From assembly GCA_937139415.1 (NCBI GenBank), contig CAKZPS010000023.1, positions 1 through 64,000 on the forward strand: DNA of 64,000 nt, in the 5' to 3' direction. The position numbers and the translations under genes were made by a program. This stretch comes from an uncultured bacterium (GTDB lineage Bacteria > Atribacterota > Atribacteria > Atribacterales > Caldatribacteriaceae). A model generated the notes under the pieces. The model was not told where the DNA came from. It was given only the letters and a program-made list of their open reading frames with translations, and did no database searches. Positions 25,092 to 33,990 of the stretch are shown here, piece by piece; within the stretch, counting starts at the first letter, position 1; the number at the start of each line of letters is the position of its first letter.

Positions 25092-27068
25092 CTATTCTTC
25101 GATGATGGCAATCATGATTTGGGTAATGGTAGGATCGGACTGGGTTCCACTGCACCGCTTGAGTTCGTGAATAGCTTCTTGGAGAGAGAAACTCTTCCGA
25201 TACGGTCTTTCACTGATCATGGCCTCAAAGGCGTCGACCACGGCTACAATCCGTGACTCTAAGGGAATTTCTTCTCCTTTGAGTCCATCAGGATATCCAC
25301 TCCCGTCAAAGTGTTCATGGTGATGGCGGACGATTTTGGCAATCTCTTCGAGGTCCTTCACCCCCGAGAGGAGAGCTTCCCCCTTTACCGGGTGGAGTTT
25401 CACCAAGGCGTACTTTTCCAGGGTGAGCGAGGCAGGTTTGCGGAGAATTTCCTGGGGGATGAAAATTTTCCCCACATCGTGAATGAGGGCCGCCCAGTAT
25501 AACCGTCTGAGGGTTTTGGTATCTAAGTTCAATCTCCTCCCAATTTCTAAGGCGTATTGGGCAGAGGTTTCTGAATGCCCCTTGGTGTATTGGTCGTAGT
25601 AGTGGAGAGCATGTACCAGAGTGAGGAGGAGTTTTTCTAACAGGGTTCCTTCTCTCTGGGCATATTTCCGTATGGCATGAAAGGCAGCACAAATGGAGGC
25701 GAAGTGACGCATGAGTTCGCAATCTCCTTCGTCAAAATGGGTGTGATCTTGGGGAGAGATGTCGAGCATGATTTGTCCAAAGGCCTCATTTTCCCATCGT
25801 AGAGGAACGATAAGGGTCTCGGTAATGGGTTGGCACAGGTCAAGGAGAGTACGATGTTGCTCGGGAGTGGAGAAGGAAGATTTATAGTGGAGAATATCCT
25901 TAATGATAACTACGTCGTTACTTGAGAGGAGGTCTTCAGGGTGAAACACAAAACCCACCAAACTTTCGCTGTGTCCTTGGACGGCGACGATTCGTCCTCC
26001 TTCGATTCCGAGGAGAATTGCGCTTCCATAACGGGCTTTAGAAATGACCTTAAGTGCGAGGTCCAAAACATCGGGGAGGAATTCTTCCTCAGTCATCTCG
26101 GTCAAGGAGAGCTTCGCCACGGTGGAAATGGTTTGTAAAAGCTTTTGTTGCATTGCTTCAAGTGCTTGGTTCGCCAGAGAGAGACTATTGGTGGCTTCGC
26201 GGACTCGTTTTTTGAGGAAGGAGGTGAAGAGGAAGAAAATGGAGAGGAGGATAGCCATTCCCGTTCCTCCGAGAAGGAGGAGCGGGAAGAGCCAGGATGG
26301 AATTCGCTCTACCTTCACCAGGTACTGGGAAAGGAGTCCTTCAAGTTCCTGCGAGGAAAATTGTGCCAACCCCTTGTTGAGGAGTGCTAAAACCTTGGTA
26401 TTCCCTTTCCAAGTAGCGAGATGGAAGGCATTGGTGGTGGGGAGGGGTAATCTGCGAAAATGGTGTAGGAGTCCATGTTGGACCAAATAGTAGTTTGCTG
26501 GGGGATCATCCATGAGGAAAGCTTCGATTTCTTTTCTCTTCGCTGCTTCCACAATGTCGGCGTAATTTTTGTAGAGACGAAAGGAGAGGTTGGGGTTACT
26601 CGTCTTAGCGATGTCGATGAGGGCGTCCTTTTCTTTCGCTCCTATGAGATAGGGAGTGAAATTTTCTAAGGAGTTCATCGGTCCCAAGATCTCAGCGTAG
26701 TAAAGACTCGACGTAATGGAAAAAGTAGCCTGAGTATAATCAAGGTATTGAGCTCGTTCCTCGGTGTAGAAAACGGTGTCGATCACCTCGGCTTCTTTGT
26801 TGTGCATCATTTCGTGAGCTTTCGCCCATTCTACCGGAATGAGTTCTACTGCAATTCCCGTTCGCTCTTCCCAGAGCTTCCAAAAGTCAACTAAGATACC
26901 GCTCAAATTCCCTTCTTCGTCGAAGTAGGTAAAGGGAGGATAGTCGTGATCGAGCACAACGCGGAGAGGCTTTTCTTGGGCATAGAGAAGAATAAAACCA
27001 TGGAGAAAAACAAGACTCAAAAACACGCATAGAGCGAATTCTATGGTTTTTCGCGCGGTGGGCTTCAT
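25092..27068 (-). CDS. Ligand-sensing HD-GYP c-di-GMP phosphodiesterase
   Basis: A 658-residue membrane receptor: signal region (about 1-30), a periplasmic SBP_bac_3 domain (about 32-250), one transmembrane helix (about 257-280), a coiled coil, a GAF domain (about 320-460) and a C-terminal HD-GYP domain. The metal-binding HDVGK is at 530-534, HHEHFDGSGYPDG at about 581-594 holds the HxxH and GYP motifs. The SBP domain resembles polar amino-acid binders, so an amino acid or similar small molecule probably controls c-di-GMP hydrolysis. AAAGGAGG precedes ATG 27068. It has its own promoter. All key residues are present. Confidence 0.93.
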   Translation of the reverse strand: MKPTARKTIEFALCVFLSLVFLHGFILLYAQEKPLRVVLDHDYPPFTYFDEEGNLSGILVDFWKLWEERTGIAVELIPVEWAKAHEMMHNKEAEVIDTVFYTEERAQYLDYTQATFSITSSLYYAEILGPMNSLENFTPYLIGAKEKDALIDIAKTSNPNLSFRLYKNYADIVEAAKRKEIEAFLMDDPPANYYLVQHGLLHHFRRLPLPTTNAFHLATWKGNTKVLALLNKGLAQFSSQELEGLLSQYLVKVERIPSWLFPLLLLGGTGMAILLSIFFLFTSFLKKRVREATNSLSLANQALEAMQQKLLQTISTVAKLSLTEMTEEEFLPDVLDLALKVISKARYGSAILLGIEGGRIVAVQGHSESLVGFVFHPEDLLSSNDVVIIKDILHYKSSFSTPEQHRTLLDLCQPITETLIVPLRWENEAFGQIMLDISPQDHTHFDEGDCELMRHFASICAAFHAIRKYAQREGTLLEKLLLTLVHALHYYDQYTKGHSETSAQYALEIGRRLNLDTKTLRRLYWAALIHDVGKIFIPQEILRKPASLTLEKYALVKLHPVKGEALLSGVKDLEEIAKIVRHHHEHFDGSGYPDGLKGEEIPLESRIVAVVDAFEAMISERPYRKSFSLQEAIHELKRCSGTQSDPTITQIMIAIIEE

Positions 27069-27097
27069 TTTTTCCTCCTTTACTTTTGAGCATTTTT

Positions 27098-27106
27098 AGT
27101 ATAACA
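27098..27106 (-). promoter_or_regulatory. Extended -10 promoter for the HD-GYP gene
   Basis: On the minus strand TGT-TATACT forms an extended -10 element about 30 bases upstream of the start. No good -35 hexamer lies 16-18 bp further up, which extended -10 promoters tolerate. The remainder of the 480 bp gap up to 27548 holds no convincing gene. Confidence 0.5.
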
Positions 27107-27500
27107 TAATTCCCCCCACGCTTTCCGTTCATGAAAAGAGAGATCCCGTCTGTCACTTAGGGCGGAGCAGATTTTCGAAAGTTCCTCTCATGTCTTGAAA
27201 AATCATGTTTTAGGTGTTCTATTTTCATGGAGGAAGAGTTGTTTTCTTGGATAAAATCACACTTATTGCACTCTTTCCCCCTTCTTGATTTTGAAAGGGG
27301 AAGGGATGGAAGACGGGTTGAAAAGATCCAAAAATTTCCAAGACTCACATGGATGAGCTTGGATGAAGATTTCTTCTCTTCTTCGCTTGAGCGGATCCCT
27401 TTTTACGAGGTCAAGGTGTGTCTCAATGGTTTTCCGAGGAAACCCAGGTGATGCAGAAATTTCCTGGGGCGGTGACGTGCGGTTTTTTGGACAAACGGCG

Positions 27501-27548
27501 TTGACGAATGGGTGGTGAGCCGGTATAATCATTATGTGATCATATGAT
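27501..27548 (+). promoter_or_regulatory. Promoter and operator-like palindrome of the GRE operon
   Basis: TTGACG (27501-27506), a 17 bp spacer and TATAAT (27524-27529) form a strong promoter. The perfect 10 bp palindrome ATCATATGAT (27539-27548) covers the expected start of transcription and abuts the ATG at 27549, an ideal repressor position. The leader is only about 13 bases with no ribosome site. Autoregulation by the GntR protein is the simple reading. Confidence 0.7.
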
Positions 27549-28268
27549 ATGATAACCAGAGAGAGTTTGGTTAGTCAGGTTAAGAAAGAAATCTTAAACC
27601 TCGTTTTTCGTCAGCGTCTTGCAAAGGGAGAGCGATTGTTCTCGATCGACGAATTGGCACGTTTCCTTTCGGTGAGTACGACCACGGTGAGAGAAGCAAT
27701 ACGGAGCTTAGAACAGTTGCACGTCCTTGAAGTGAAGCAAGGGAAAGGTATTTATCTCGCCATCGATCCCCGTTCCTTAGGGAAGAACATTGCCCAATTG
27801 AAAAGTGCCACCGAAATGGCCCAGGAATCGGGAATTCATTTGGAAACCTTCCGTTGGCGAGTTGAGGAAATCGAAGCCGACCAGGATTTAGCAGAGAAGT
27901 TAAAAGTTCACCCCGGTACGTCACTGGTATTCCTGGCGCGGGTACGTGGTTTTGAAGGAGAAATGGCGGTGTATTTAGAGGATATTCTCACGAAAGAATT
28001 GGTAGCAGATTTTACCCCTTCTGATTGGCAGGGGTCGCTTTTTAACGCTTTAGAAAAACGGGGCATATTCATCACCCATTCCCTCGCTCAAATCATCCCT
28101 TATTTTCCCGAGGAACATTTTGCCAAGGAGATAGGATTAACTGAATTAGTTCCGCTTTTAGTGTTGGAACATCTGCACTTCGATGCCACGGGAAGGGTAG
28201 TGGCGTTTTCTAAGGATTATTACAATTCCAAGTACTTTCGTTTCGAAGTAGTACGGAAAAGAATTTGA
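27549..28268 (+). CDS. GntR-family regulator with UTRA effector domain
   Basis: A 239-residue regulator. The N-terminal winged helix (about 3-70) has LFSIDELARFLSVSTTTVREAIRSLEQ and GKGIYLA. The C-terminal UTRA domain (about 85-235) shows SLVFLARVRGFEG and VLEHLHFDATGRVVAFSKDYY, so it belongs to the HutC branch, whose members sense sugars, phosphosugars or amino-acid intermediates. It is the first gene of the GRE operon, 22 bp before the enzyme, and its start overlaps a palindrome. It probably represses the operon until the substrate or its phosphate appears. Confidence 0.88.
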   Translation: MITRESLVSQVKKEILNLVFRQRLAKGERLFSIDELARFLSVSTTTVREAIRSLEQLHVLEVKQGKGIYLAIDPRSLGKNIAQLKSATEMAQESGIHLETFRWRVEEIEADQDLAEKLKVHPGTSLVFLARVRGFEGEMAVYLEDILTKELVADFTPSDWQGSLFNALEKRGIFITHSLAQIIPYFPEEHFAKEIGLTELVPLLVLEHLHFDATGRVVAFSKDYYNSKYFRFEVVRKRI

Positions 28269-28290
28269 AGGGTGGAAAGGAGGAAGCGCG

Positions 28291-30723
28291 ATGCGTTTAA
28301 CCATGATAGAAGAAATGGAATTGTTAGATATGCCGTTTTTTCTGCCTGCGAGAATAGAGGAAATGCGAGAGGAACTTTTGCGTCTTGTGCCTCAGGTATG
28401 CACCGAACGGGCGCGGATCTATACCGAGGTATACGCCGCCCGTGAGGGAGATCCGCCCATTCTCAAACGGGCTAAGGCGTTAGCCGAGACGCTTTCTCGG
28501 ATGAGCATTTACTTATATCGTGACGAGCTCATCGTGGGAAATCAGGCTTCGAAAGTACGTGGGGCGCCAATCTTTCCCGAATATTCCTGGGATTGGATTG
28601 AAAAGGAAATTGATGAATTTGCCCGTCGTCCCGGAGATATTTTTCTTGTGAGTGATGAAGATAAGCGTATTCTCCTTGAGGAAGTTCTCCCCTACTGGAA
28701 GGGGAAAACGCTTTACGATCGTGCCATGAGCATTATCCCTGAGACGGTGAAAACCGCGCAAGATATAGGGGTGATATCGGGAAGGGGAAATATCACTTCT
28801 GGTGATGGACATATTATTGTCAATATGGAAAAGGTATTGCGCTTGGGTTTGCGGGGAGTTCGGGAAGAAGCAAGATTCTTTTTGGATCATCTTTCACCTT
28901 GTGAACCACTCTATTTAAAGAAGAAAGTCTTCTATCAATCAGTTCTCATCGTTTTAGAGGGAGTCATCCAGTTTATTCATCGATATATGCACCGGGCAAA
29001 AGTAGAAGCCGAGTTTGCCTCTCCTGTCAGGAAAAAGGAGTTACTCACCATAGCCGAGAATCTTCGGGTCATCGCCGAAAATCCTCCTCAAACTTTCTGG
29101 CAAGCCTTGCAACTGGTATGGTTTGTCCATTTAGTTTCCCAGATTGAGAGTAATGGCCACTCCTTCTCGGTGGGGAGGTTGGATCAGTATCTCTATCCTT
29201 ACTGGCAGAGAGACTTTGCTGAGCAAAGGATTGCCTTAGAAGAGACGGTAGAACTGTTGCAAAATATGTTTGTAAAGATGTTTACGATTAATAAAATTCG
29301 TCCTTGGTCGCATACCCAGTTTGGGATGGGATATACCACCTACCAGAACGTGACCATCGGTGGACAAGATTCTTCAGGTCATGATGCCACTAACGAGCTC
29401 ACCTACTTGATTCTCAAGGCGGTAGGGGGACTCCGGCTGACCACTCCTAATCTTTCCGCTCGCTTCCATAGTGCATCTCCGCGGAGCTATCTACGAGAAT
29501 GTGGTAAGGTCATTCGCTTGGGTTTTGGTATGCCGGCAATGAAAAACGACGAGATCATTATCCCTGCGCTTATGGACAAAGGGGCAACCATTGAAGATGC
29601 ACGTAACTATGCTATTGTAGGGTGTGTGGAAGCGGCGGTGCCCGGAAAGTGGGGATACCGTAATACCGGCATGACCTTTTTGAACGTGCTCAAGGTTTTA
29701 GAGCTTACTCTCCATGGGGGAAAATGTCCAAGAAGCGGTGTATGTCTTCTTGAAACGCCGGCGCCGCATGTTTGTACCACTTTTGAGGAGTTTTATCAAA
29801 CCTTTTTGAAGCAGCTGCAATTCTATACCCAATGTCAGGTTCTTATGGATGCCACCGCCGATCTGGCCTTAGAAGAATTGGTTCCTGACGCTTTTTGTTC
29901 TGCCTTGGTAGATGATTGTCTTCCTCGAGGGAAACACATTAAAGAAGGTGGGGCAGTATACGATGTGGTCAGTGGCCTCTTTTCCGGTTTAGCCAATGTT
30001 ACCAATAGTCTGGCAAACATTCGTGAACTCATTTATCGTCGCAAAGTCTTAAGTTGGGATCAACTTCTCGATGCTCTTCACAGAGATTTTGAGCATCTTT
30101 CCGGTCAGATGGTGCGCAAGATGCTCCTTGAGGAAGTCCCAAAATATGGAAACGACGTTGACGAAGTTGACGCCTTAGCCTGTCGGGTGATGAACGATTA
30201 CTTAGAGGAGATCAAGAAATACCGTAACACTCGCTATGGCCGTGGTCCAATCGGTGGTAATTACTGTGGTTCTACCTCAAACATTTCTGCGAACGTTCCT
30301 TTGGGAATGGCGGTAGATGCTACTCCTGACGGTAGAAAGGCACGAGAGCCTATTGCCGAAGGAGTATCGCCTTCCTATGGTACCGAAAAATCTGGTCCTA
30401 CTGCAGTACTGAAATCGGTTGGCAAACTGCCTACGGTTAAGATGATTGCGCAACTTTTGAACCTTAAGTTTACCCCGGCCGTCTTAGGAAGTGATGAGGG
30501 TTTAGAGCGGTTGGTTCGCCTTATAGTCACTTTTTTCCGCGACTTCAAAGGGTGGCATGTTCAATTTAACGTGGTGGATGCCCAAACTCTCCGAGAGGCA
30601 CAGAAGCATCCTGAAAAGTATCGCGATCTCATTGTGCGAGTGGCGGGGTACAGTGCACTTTTTACCGCCCTCGATCCTCGAACCCAGGAAGATATCATTC
30701 GTCGGACGGAACATACGCTCTGA
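28291..30723 (+). CDS. Glycyl radical enzyme, dehydratase/lyase type
   Basis: An 810-residue member of the pyruvate formate-lyase superfamily. The N-terminal PFL domain is followed by the active-site thiyl cysteine C445 in VGCVEAAVPGK, with Glu447 as the general base position, and the C-terminal glycyl radical loop RVAGYSA with Gly786, 24 residues from the end. True pyruvate formate-lyase has two adjacent cysteines; this has one plus Glu, the pattern of C-O or C-N cleaving members (glycerol and diol dehydratases, CutC, HypD, anhydrohexitol-phosphate lyases). GGTTPNLSARFH-like text (here LRLTTPNLSARFH) lies near 390. ATG 28291 is preceded by AAAGGAGG. A sugar kinase and importer follow, pointing to a phosphorylated sugar-like substrate. 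Its activase is at 35640. Confidence 0.93.
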   Translation: MRLTMIEEMELLDMPFFLPARIEEMREELLRLVPQVCTERARIYTEVYAAREGDPPILKRAKALAETLSRMSIYLYRDELIVGNQASKVRGAPIFPEYSWDWIEKEIDEFARRPGDIFLVSDEDKRILLEEVLPYWKGKTLYDRAMSIIPETVKTAQDIGVISGRGNITSGDGHIIVNMEKVLRLGLRGVREEARFFLDHLSPCEPLYLKKKVFYQSVLIVLEGVIQFIHRYMHRAKVEAEFASPVRKKELLTIAENLRVIAENPPQTFWQALQLVWFVHLVSQIESNGHSFSVGRLDQYLYPYWQRDFAEQRIALEETVELLQNMFVKMFTINKIRPWSHTQFGMGYTTYQNVTIGGQDSSGHDATNELTYLILKAVGGLRLTTPNLSARFHSASPRSYLRECGKVIRLGFGMPAMKNDEIIIPALMDKGATIEDARNYAIVGCVEAAVPGKWGYRNTGMTFLNVLKVLELTLHGGKCPRSGVCLLETPAPHVCTTFEEFYQTFLKQLQFYTQCQVLMDATADLALEELVPDAFCSALVDDCLPRGKHIKEGGAVYDVVSGLFSGLANVTNSLANIRELIYRRKVLSWDQLLDALHRDFEHLSGQMVRKMLLEEVPKYGNDVDEVDALACRVMNDYLEEIKKYRNTRYGRGPIGGNYCGSTSNISANVPLGMAVDATPDGRKAREPIAEGVSPSYGTEKSGPTAVLKSVGKLPTVKMIAQLLNLKFTPAVLGSDEGLERLVRLIVTFFRDFKGWHVQFNVVDAQTLREAQKHPEKYRDLIVRVAGYSALFTALDPRTQEDIIRRTEHTL

Positions 30724-30740
30724 TGGGGGAGAGCGAAAGT

Positions 30741-31733
30741 ATGTCCCACAAGGCCGTTTTTGGGGTTGACATCGGGGGTACGAAACTACGCGTCGGTTTA
30801 GTCGACGAACATTTTGAAATTGTGGATGCCCTCGTTACCCAAGATCACTGTTGGCTCAGTCCTCACGAGATGTTGGATTTTGTGGTTGCCCAGGTTACTA
30901 CCCTGAGACACCGCTATCTCCATCACCGAGTTTTGGGGTGTGGAGTTGGATATCCTGGTCCTATCAACTTTTTTAAGGGGACAACCTTTTCCTACTCTAA
31001 TTTGCGTGGGAGTGGGTGGGAGGGGGTTTCGTTGTCAAACCTCTTGAGTACCCAAATCAATCTTCCCGTGTGGATTGATAATGATGCTAATCTCGCCGGT
31101 CTCGCCGAGGTATACTTTGGTGCAGGTCAAGGCTTTTCCCACTGCGTTTACCTCACCATTAGTACCGGTCTTGGGGGGGCTATCTTTGTTGATGGAAAAC
31201 TCTATCGCGGTTTTTTGGGGTATGCGGGGGAATTCGGCCATATGGTGGTGGACTCTCATGGGGCTTACTGTAAGTGTGGCAATCGAGGGTGTCTCATGTC
31301 TTTGCTCTCCGGTCTTGGTATCGAAAAGCTTGTTCAGGAAGACCCCGCTTGCCGATTCATTTTTACCCCCGAAGAAAACCCCACGCTCTGTGTACAAAAA
31401 CTGGTAGAACTGGCTGCTCGAGGGGATCGAGTTGCCTTAGAAGTGATCCAGCCCTTGATTCAGTATCTCCAAATTGCTTTTCTCAACGTCATTGAGATCT
31501 TGAACCCAGAGGTTATCGTGGTCGGTGGGAGTTTGGGAAAAGCATTATTACGGCACTTTGTCACCCCGGTCGAAGAGTATCTTCTCGCCCATTTACCGAT
31601 AGAAGTGGTAAAACACACGGTCATTCGAGAGGCACGCTTAGGGGATTACAATGGTGTCTTGGGTGGAGCTCTTTTGGCTTTTCAGGAATTGGAGAAAGGA
31701 GGTGAAAAGGACAAAAAAGAAAAACATAAATGA
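30741..31733 (+). CDS. ROK-family sugar kinase
   Basis: A 330-residue ROK protein without a DNA-binding domain, so a kinase rather than a repressor. The phosphate loop is VDIGGTKLRVG (about 9-19), the catalytic Asp lies in WIDNDAN (about 111-117), E164 and H167 are in GEFGHM, and the zinc site has C177-x-C-G-x2-G-C184. The usual GCLE after the zinc loop is GCLM here. ROK kinases phosphorylate hexoses, N-acetylated amino sugars or allose-type sugars. ATG 30741 is preferred, behind GGGGGAG, over ATG 30723. It sits between the GRE and the importer, so its product is a likely GRE substrate. Confidence 0.9.
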   Translation: MSHKAVFGVDIGGTKLRVGLVDEHFEIVDALVTQDHCWLSPHEMLDFVVAQVTTLRHRYLHHRVLGCGVGYPGPINFFKGTTFSYSNLRGSGWEGVSLSNLLSTQINLPVWIDNDANLAGLAEVYFGAGQGFSHCVYLTISTGLGGAIFVDGKLYRGFLGYAGEFGHMVVDSHGAYCKCGNRGCLMSLLSGLGIEKLVQEDPACRFIFTPEENPTLCVQKLVELAARGDRVALEVIQPLIQYLQIAFLNVIEILNPEVIVVGGSLGKALLRHFVTPVEEYLLAHLPIEVVKHTVIREARLGDYNGVLGGALLAFQELEKGGEKDKKEKHK

Positions 31734-31773
31734 AGAGAGTAATCTTTAAATTCAAGCGAAAGGGGGAAATGGT

Positions 31774-33060
31774 GTGAGACGGTTTTTGTTTTGGGGATTG
31801 CTTATGGTATTCGTGATCGGTACGGGAATGGCCAATCTCTTTGCGCAGGAAAAAGAGGAAGAGTTCATCATTTTCCACTACTGGACTGCCGGTGGAGAGA
31901 AAGAGGCTATTGATGCTCTCTTTAAGATTTATCAAGAGAGAAATCCCGGCGTGAAAATCGTAGAGAATCCGGTGGCTGGTGGTGGAGGAGAAACCATGCT
32001 TGCAGTTTTAATGAGTAATTTAGCTGCTGGTATTCCTCCTGATTCCTTCCAAGACCATCAAGGAAATCAACAGAAAGATTACATCGATGCCGGATATCTT
32101 GATACCGTTGATGATATTTGGGCGCAGACGAATTTTGAAGCTCGTATTAACCCAATGTGGGTGAAAACCCTCAAATTTGGAGGACACGTGTATTCGGTTC
32201 CAATCAATGCCCATCGTACCAACTGGTTGTGGTATAACAAAAAACTCCTCGATGAATTGGGAATTGCTGCACCGAAGAGTTATGATGATCTGTTAGCAGC
32301 GTGCCAGAAAATTAAAGAGGCAAAACCTGACATCTCGCCTTTGGCTTTGGGTACCCGAGAGAAGGTGTGGTCTACCTATCTCTACGATATGGTACTTTTA
32401 ACCACCGGTGGAGCAGATTTCTATGAACAAGCGAACACGGGGAGAATAGATTTTCGCAATGATGCCACCTTCCGTCAGGCTATGGAGAGATACGCGGCGC
32501 TCATTCCGTACATTTATCCTTGGCATGCCACGAAGAGTTGGGATGAAGCAGGAGCCTTACTCAAGACCGGTGAGGCAGCGATGTACTGGATGGGAGACTG
32601 GATTTTGGGATACTATTTGGCGATTGGTATGGAACCGGAAGTGGATTTCAGTGTAACCGCTATTCCTGGAGACATATGGATGGGGCACGCCGACACTTTC
32701 CCGCTTCCTAAGGGGGCACCACATCCGAATAATGCTCGGGATTGGATTCTCATGTGCACTACCCCGGAGGCACAAAAGGCGTTCAATTTAATCAAGGGAT
32801 CGGTAACCATTGTGAATGATGTTCCTGCCGATGTTTATCCGGATCCGTACCGCAAAAAGAGCGCCCAGGATTTGGCCAGTTTGCGAGCGGTATGTGATGG
32901 TTTCCATGGAGGGATGATTACTCCGGCCTTCGGGAGTGAACTCATGGATATCCTCACGCGCTTTTTGGTGGATAAGGATGTAGATGCCGCTATCGAGAGT
33001 ATTGCCGAAGCGGCGGAACGTACCAAACTTGCCGAAGCGTGTAGTTGGTTCTGGGAATAA
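31774..33060 (+). CDS. Sugar ABC transporter binding protein
   Basis: A 428-residue family-1 extracellular solute-binding protein. A signal peptide ends near residue 24 (NLFAQ) with no lipobox cysteine, so it is free in the periplasm, as in diderms. IIFHYWTAGGEKEAID, NAHRTNWLWYNKKLLDELG and GEAAMYWMGDWI are typical of oligosaccharide and monosaccharide binders. Many Trp and Tyr residues fit carbohydrate stacking. Start GTG 31774. It is followed by a strong hairpin and then two permeases. The ligand is unknown; it should be the precursor of the GRE pathway substrate. Confidence 0.9.
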   Translation: MRRFLFWGLLMVFVIGTGMANLFAQEKEEEFIIFHYWTAGGEKEAIDALFKIYQERNPGVKIVENPVAGGGGETMLAVLMSNLAAGIPPDSFQDHQGNQQKDYIDAGYLDTVDDIWAQTNFEARINPMWVKTLKFGGHVYSVPINAHRTNWLWYNKKLLDELGIAAPKSYDDLLAACQKIKEAKPDISPLALGTREKVWSTYLYDMVLLTTGGADFYEQANTGRIDFRNDATFRQAMERYAALIPYIYPWHATKSWDEAGALLKTGEAAMYWMGDWILGYYLAIGMEPEVDFSVTAIPGDIWMGHADTFPLPKGAPHPNNARDWILMCTTPEAQKAFNLIKGSVTIVNDVPADVYPDPYRKKSAQDLASLRAVCDGFHGGMITPAFGSELMDILTRFLVDKDVDAAIESIAEAAERTKLAEACSWFWE

Positions 33061-33067
33061 AGGAAGA

Positions 33068-33096
33068 ACGAGGGAGGAGCGAAGCTCCTCCCTCGT
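33068..33096 (+). other. Strong hairpin at the binding-protein/permease junction
   Basis: A perfect 13 bp inverted repeat (33068-33080 with 33084-33096) around a GAA loop lies 7 bp after the binding-protein stop. There is no T-run. In many ABC operons such a hairpin protects the binding-protein mRNA from 3' decay or limits read-through, giving far more binding protein than permease. Confidence 0.7.
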
Positions 33097-33117
33097 CAAG
33101 GGTAGTGGGGGAAGATA

Positions 33118-33990
33118 ATGCGATACTATCGAACTCAAGGTTTACTCTTTTTGATTCCCATTGTGATCATTATCGGTATCTTCTATGGCATGATTGTGTG
33201 GGATTTTGTGGTTGCCTTTACCGGTTGGCAAGGATTGCAAGCGACTTGGAAATTTGTGGGGGGGTATCATTTCATACGCCTCTTCAGTTCAACGCGGTTT
33301 TGGGTGAACATTGGCAACAATCTTCGATGGTTAGTGTTTTTTATTGTGCCCACAGTTTTGGTGGGATTTATTCTCGCCTATTTTTTGCATAATTTAGGTC
33401 GAGGAGAGAAAATTCTCTGGCAGATTTTTCTCTTCCCCATGGCTCTTTCGTTTATCATTACCGGTGTTTTGTGGGCTTGGATGTATGATCCCAGTTCTGG
33501 ACTGATTAATTCGCTACTCCGGGCGATTGGTGTCAATACCTCTCAATTGGGATGGATTGCTCTGCCAAGTAGTGCAATTTACTGTATGATTATCGCCGGT
33601 TTCTGGCAGTATTTAGGCTTTGCTTTGGTGATCTATTTGGGAGCGATCAAAGGTATTCCCTATGAGATGGTGGAAGCGGCAAAGGTGGATGGTGCTTCTC
33701 ATTTCACGGTGCTTTTCCGTGTCATTTTCCCCAACGTGGGTCATGCCACTTTGATTTGTACCACCATGTTGGCGATTACCACAGTGAAAGTGTTTGACCT
33801 CGTTTGGGTAATGACCCGGGGTGGTCCGGGGGTAAGTACCGAAGTTTTGCCCTATTTGATGTATCGTCTCACTTTCGATTCTCGGGATATCGGTATGGGG
33901 GCGGCAACGAGCATCGTCATTCTTGCTCTCTCGGCCATCATGGTGATTCCTTACTCCCTATGGGCGCTTAAGAAATGGGTGAGAGTATGA
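33118..33990 (+). CDS. Sugar ABC transporter permease (MalF-like)
   Basis: A 290-residue permease with six hydrophobic segments. The EAA coupling loop reads EMVEAAKVDGASHFTVLFRVIFP (about 182-204). FFIVPTVLVGF and GAWMYDPSSGLIN-like text (here WAWMYDPSSGLIN) are typical of CUT1 sugar importers. It forms a heterodimer with the next gene, whose start overlaps its stop (ATGA). No ATPase gene belongs to this operon. Confidence 0.92.
   Translation: MRYYRTQGLLFLIPIVIIIGIFYGMIVWDFVVAFTGWQGLQATWKFVGGYHFIRLFSSTRFWVNIGNNLRWLVFFIVPTVLVGFILAYFLHNLGRGEKILWQIFLFPMALSFIITGVLWAWMYDPSSGLINSLLRAIGVNTSQLGWIALPSSAIYCMIIAGFWQYLGFALVIYLGAIKGIPYEMVEAAKVDGASHFTVLFRVIFPNVGHATLICTTMLAITTVKVFDLVWVMTRGGPGVSTEVLPYLMYRLTFDSRDIGMGAATSIVILALSAIMVIPYSLWALKKWVRV

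Noticed and set aside
27227-27451. A 74-codon open frame in the gap before the GRE operon
   Set aside because: It has no ribosome site, no recognisable pattern, and overlapping open frames exist on the other strand. Nothing supports translation.
28291-30723. Pyruvate formate-lyase
   Set aside because: There is only one cysteine at the active site (GCVE) and the activase carries an extra ferredoxin domain. Both speak for a dehydratase-type GRE.
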